Of a DNA stretch of 64,000 nucleotides, positions 61,628 to 64,000 are shown piece by piece. The position numbers and the translations under genes were made by a program. The notes under the pieces are model-generated. The model was not told the origin of the DNA and ran no database searches. It saw only the letters and a program-made list of their open reading frames with translations. The DNA lies in contig QZCP01000523.1 of NCBI GenBank assembly GCA_003956705.1, positions 6,618 through 70,617 on the forward strand. The letters are read 5' to 3'. Within the stretch, counting starts at the first letter, position 1. Every line of letters starts with the position of its first letter. The DNA is from Brevipalpus yothersi (taxonomy: Eukaryota > Arthropoda > Arachnida > Trombidiformes > Tenuipalpidae).

Positions 61628-64000
61628 AAACTTATACAACCGCTCATTCCACTATAACCGACCAACCGATGGCCATCTACTTCATCTTAAAATTTTCTCT
61701 CGATAAGCTATGAAAACTATAATCAAATGACTTTAAAATCATGTTTAGTTACCTTGCCACTTGCAACATCTTGACTGGTCAAAGGTCATTTGCATGGGAC
61801 TGGTAATGAAGCTTGAAAAATCGGACAAGTGAAGATGCTTTCAGGAAAGATGTATGAAGGGTGGGAAAGTGAGTTGATTTATCCGACCTCTTATTGAGTC
61901 ATTGAGTTTCAAATTTTCTCTCATGTCAACAGTTAAATTATTGATTCAAACACTGATCTATCTACTCAAAGTAATCAGCTTGTTCCCGCTCTCTCTCTCT
62001 CTCTTCACTCTTCCTCTCACATTCCAATATGCTTACACCGAAGTGTATTCACCAGTCAAGATTCCGACAGAGGAATGAATCGATTGGTGTCATTCGCTTC
62101 ACTTGAGTTTAGGACTCTTCTAAGTGGGCCATCATGATCTTTCATCATCACCATCATTCGATTGGTCCTTCCTAAAATGTCTTCTTCCCGTTCGTTCCTT
62201 ATTCTAATCAGTTTTGAGGATAGATTTTGTTCCGCTGATTGTGATTCCGATTGCTGCTGTGTGAGAATCAATCCTCCTCCTCCTTCCTTCTTACTTTACC
62301 TTCTAAACTTGAGCCTGGACATTCTTGACGATAATTTTGTGGATTCAAGGGAACATTGCAATCTTCCAAGCATCTTACAATTGTTAGTTGCCTCACAGTT
62401 AGTTATTGCTCTGATTGGTTATGATTTGTTCATTGAGAGAAGGGCTTTGAATCAAATTTGGCTGACAATTCTCTGCGTTGGTGATGGTTAGAGTCTGATC
62501 GAATTTCCTTTGCTATTTTGATTCGAAAAAGTACTCAAAAATGTGGGTGTTTATTGACGATACACTATCGATACAGAGTACATGTAACTTGGAATAGCTT
62601 GTTGACTTATTCGGTCATCTTAATATCCTGATATATAAGTTCATTTCATTACTGAATGCATAAAGTAAACCATTGTGTTGATGAACTGGGTCGATCGACT
62701 GCTTGTAAAAAGAAATGGGCTCGCAGAAAAGAGGTTGTTGAACTTTTTTCTTTTTTCTCTTCTCTTCTCTTCATCACTTTCTCTCTTCATCATCCACACA
62801 CATTTTGCCGTAGCGACAGCGAATTATTCAGTCCACATCATTTGAAAAAGCGAGTCAGATTGAGACAGAGTAAGAGAAACCGCAGGCTAACAAATTTATA
62901 AATTTGAAGAATTTAGCTTTTATCATCGAATATAATGGAGGAAGAAGGAGAAAAAGAAAGATGCTCATTGTTAATATCTCTACTATATATATATCATTAG
63001 CCACCAAGCTGTTGTTATGAGGCTCCATTAATAATTCTTGTAGACTTTTGATCGACTTCACTTGTCTTTCTTTTTTTCCTTCTTCCATATCCGTTTGTCA
63101 ACACGGAAAAATTGACTCAACATCTCGGTCATGAGTATTCATAAGCTTAATGGTCAGTTTTCGGTTGACCACTCAATTCAAGAGTGTTCCTCCATGAAAC
63201 CCATAGTATTATCATAGTTTCTGCCTTTCAAATAACTTGCTTCCGTGATCCGTTTGAATAATGATCAATCAAGTGAAGAAGGATGCTTTTCATTCCTCAA
63301 TCCAATATCTCACTAACTCAATTCAATATCAATTTACTCATCTTTTTCCAGGCTTCAAGTGGATTTAATTCAATGATAGGCTCCCCCATTATCTTCGCTC
63401 TCTCTTCTCTGTCTTCCTCTGTTTCTCTCCCACTTTCTACCCATTTTACGTCATCTGGCATCTGATTGAATATTTATCCAGTGAGAAACAAGAATACAAT
63501 CGAATTCAAAGTATCCAAAAGAGCTTCCGATAGGGTCGAAATAACAAAGTAACATTCATTAATCTGTGCGAACACTTCTGAATTACAAATCAAAATCAAA
63601 ATTCATTTATTCAAGGAGAAACGTTTATGCATTATTGGTCATCTTGTTCGAATTTATATTCGAGGAGAGTTGATGATAAATAAAATCAGCATCGAATTTG
63701 CTCAGAACTTAGAGCACAAAACTTAGAACTTACCGGTTTCTGTCATGCGCTGTTAATATATTTATGTGTGTGTTTGTATGTGACCGATTAACGGTATTTT
63801 TGATCAATTTTCGAGTGGACACTCTTAATTATGCTATCATTTTATGGTGAAGTGTACTTCCGGACTTTCAGTTGCTTCCTTACGTCTTCGATGATTTTCA
63901 AAGTTTGGTCAGCCAAATAATCGATATAATTCATATAATGATGAACAATCGTGTGATGAATTGTAGTGTAAACAGTCTACCGCTTATTGTGTGTGACATT
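61628..64000. other. Right-hand stretch without a firm gene
   Basis: AT-rich DNA with short CT runs. A plus-strand ORF at 62162-62491 (109 aa, Cys-rich SADCDSDCCCV and hydrophobic segments) is unrecognised and has no splice or start support. The segment may be intron of the gene proposed to start at 60966. Confidence 0.4.

Noticed and set aside
1..64000. CRISPR arrays, operons, phage or bacterial mobile elements, tRNA and rRNA genes
   Set aside because: Nothing with the needed repeat-spacer pattern, cloverleaf motifs or bacterial gene content was seen; the gene structure is that of an animal nucleus.

Overview
The window is nuclear DNA from an animal, almost certainly an arthropod with a compact genome. 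The genes have many exons with canonical GT-AG introns, often only 60-90 bp long. The set includes a homeobox gene closest to the insect gene rough, an RDL-type GABA-gated chloride channel end, an ELO fatty-acid elongase, a huge HECT ubiquitin ligase (HUWE1) and a two-domain kinase (MSK/JIL-1 family). The AT-rich intergenic DNA is full of (CT)n/(GA)n microsatellites. A mite or other chelicerate seems likely to me, but the sequence does not prove this. Exon limits below were worked out by hand from reading frames and splice sites. For HUWE1, the FAM234-like gene, the elongase and the kinase, every exon joins in phase.

Layout. 1-0.6 kb: last two coding exons of a Cys-loop chloride channel (+). 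1.8-2.7 kb: two-exon fatty-acid elongase (-) with two GC boxes upstream. 2.8-9.4 kb: mostly non-coding, with a diverged inverted repeat (3.8-4.2 kb and 7.35-7.7 kb) that looks like broken exons. 9.4-12.8 kb: FAM234/ITFG3-like membrane protein (-), 10 exons, 849 aa. 13.8-29.0 kb: complete HUWE1 (-), 19 coding exons, 4304 aa. 30.6-32.7 kb: rough-like homeobox gene (-), 5 exons in my model. 34.6-35.7 kb: intronless, divergent pyrroline-5-carboxylate reductase (P5CR) homologue (+), with a decayed P5CR-like fragment just upstream. 37.9-40.8 kb: secreted/membrane mucin-like protein with a PDZ-type tail (+), 7 exons, not recognised. 41-46 kb: two diverged tandem copies of a ~2.4 kb non-coding unit. 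46-54 kb: microsatellite-dense upstream region of the kinase. 54.0-58.4 kb: MSK/JIL-1-type tandem kinase (+). 58.4-64 kb: no firm gene, one candidate first exon at 60.97 kb.

The genes do not form a pathway. They are ordinary neighbours: membrane signalling (channel, mucin-like receptor), lipid synthesis (elongase), protein turnover (HUWE1), transcription (rough) and stress or mitogen signalling to chromatin (MSK). The most unusual items are the P5CR homologue that has lost the family's substrate motifs and has P5CR-like debris around it, the orphan mucin-like protein, the Ser-rich insert and in-frame retainable intron of the kinase, and the tandem 2.4 kb duplication. I found no bacterial features, CRISPR array, viral gene or convincing tRNA gene.
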